The notes beneath the pieces are model-generated. The model ran no database searches. It saw only the letters and a program-made list of their open reading frames with translations, and was not told where the DNA came from. Shown here piece by piece: positions 9,373-9,400 of a stretch of 9,400 bases of DNA (the first letter of the stretch is position 1; the number at the start of each line of letters is the position of its first letter). The stretch covers positions 1-9,400 of the forward strand of contig JAHJSO010000132.1 of the NCBI GenBank assembly GCA_018830385.1, given 5' to 3'. The position numbers and the translations under genes were made by a program. This DNA comes from Elusimicrobiota bacterium (GTDB taxonomy: Bacteria > Elusimicrobiota > Endomicrobiia > CG1-02-37-114 > JAHJSO01).

Positions 9373-9400
9373 CGCCCGGCATCGGTTTAAATTCGGGCAC
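9344..9400 (-). CDS. C-terminal end of an unidentified gene (start beyond the window)
   Basis: Eighteen codons and a TAA are visible, giving VPEFKPMPGVDIRVEPII. The composition looks like genuine protein (mixed charged and hydrophobic residues with no repeat-derived bias), and it lies on the same strand as all other genes. I do not recognise the family from so short a tail, and a chance open frame of this length cannot be excluded. No terminator other than the palindromic repeats follows it. Confidence 0.5.
   Translation of the reverse strand: MPEFKPMPGVDIRVEPII

Overview
The window is a tightly packed bacterial region in which every recognisable gene lies on the minus strand, so transcription runs from high to low coordinates. 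Nine genes, from queH (8188) down to secD (running off the left edge), look like one polycistronic unit. Junctions are either 4 to 13 nt overlaps or gaps of 5 to 60 nt. A promoter with perfect sigma-70 consensus (TTGACA, 17-nt spacer, TATAAT; 8221-8249) sits just ahead of queH. The order is queH, spoIID-like, queA, HD-2, tgt, exported HEAT-repeat protein, yajC, HD-1, secD.

The backbone is the widely conserved queA-tgt-yajC-secD order (known from E. coli among others), extended upstream by a SpoIID/LytB-like gene and queH as in many Clostridia. What stands out is that every junction of that core carries one extra gene. HD-2 lies between queA and tgt, a HEAT-repeat exported protein between tgt and yajC, and HD-1 between yajC and secD. 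HD-1 and HD-2 are paralogs (about 45% identical, aligning without internal gaps) with a full H...HD...H...H...D metal-site pattern and a shared C-terminal region whose function I do not recognise.

Functionally the block combines the late steps of tRNA queuosine synthesis (Tgt inserts preQ1, QueA builds epoxyqueuosine, QueH reduces it to queuosine), the accessory Sec export machinery (YajC, SecD), an envelope peptidoglycan-type enzyme (SpoIID/LytB-like), and three proteins of unknown role. Genes making preQ1 (queD, queE, queC, queF) are not in the window.

Upstream of this operon and separately promoted is a zinc-dependent histone-deacetylase-family amidohydrolase (8273-9124) with its active site intact. 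Its upstream region (9125-9343) holds four copies of a roughly 30-41 bp imperfect palindrome, two in each orientation, of the GTCATTGCGAG...GCAATCTC type. At the right edge the last 18 codons of another minus-strand gene are visible. No gene-free stretch exceeds 300 bases.

Organism: a bacterium using the standard code (several TGA stops are confirmed by coupled overlaps with the next gene). Nothing here fixes the phylum. The SpoIID-like gene does not by itself mean sporulation, because the domain is found in many non-sporulating lineages. From memory, the palindrome type is common in environmental and metagenome-derived genomes such as Nitrospirota and Desulfobacterota relatives; that is a weak hint, not evidence.
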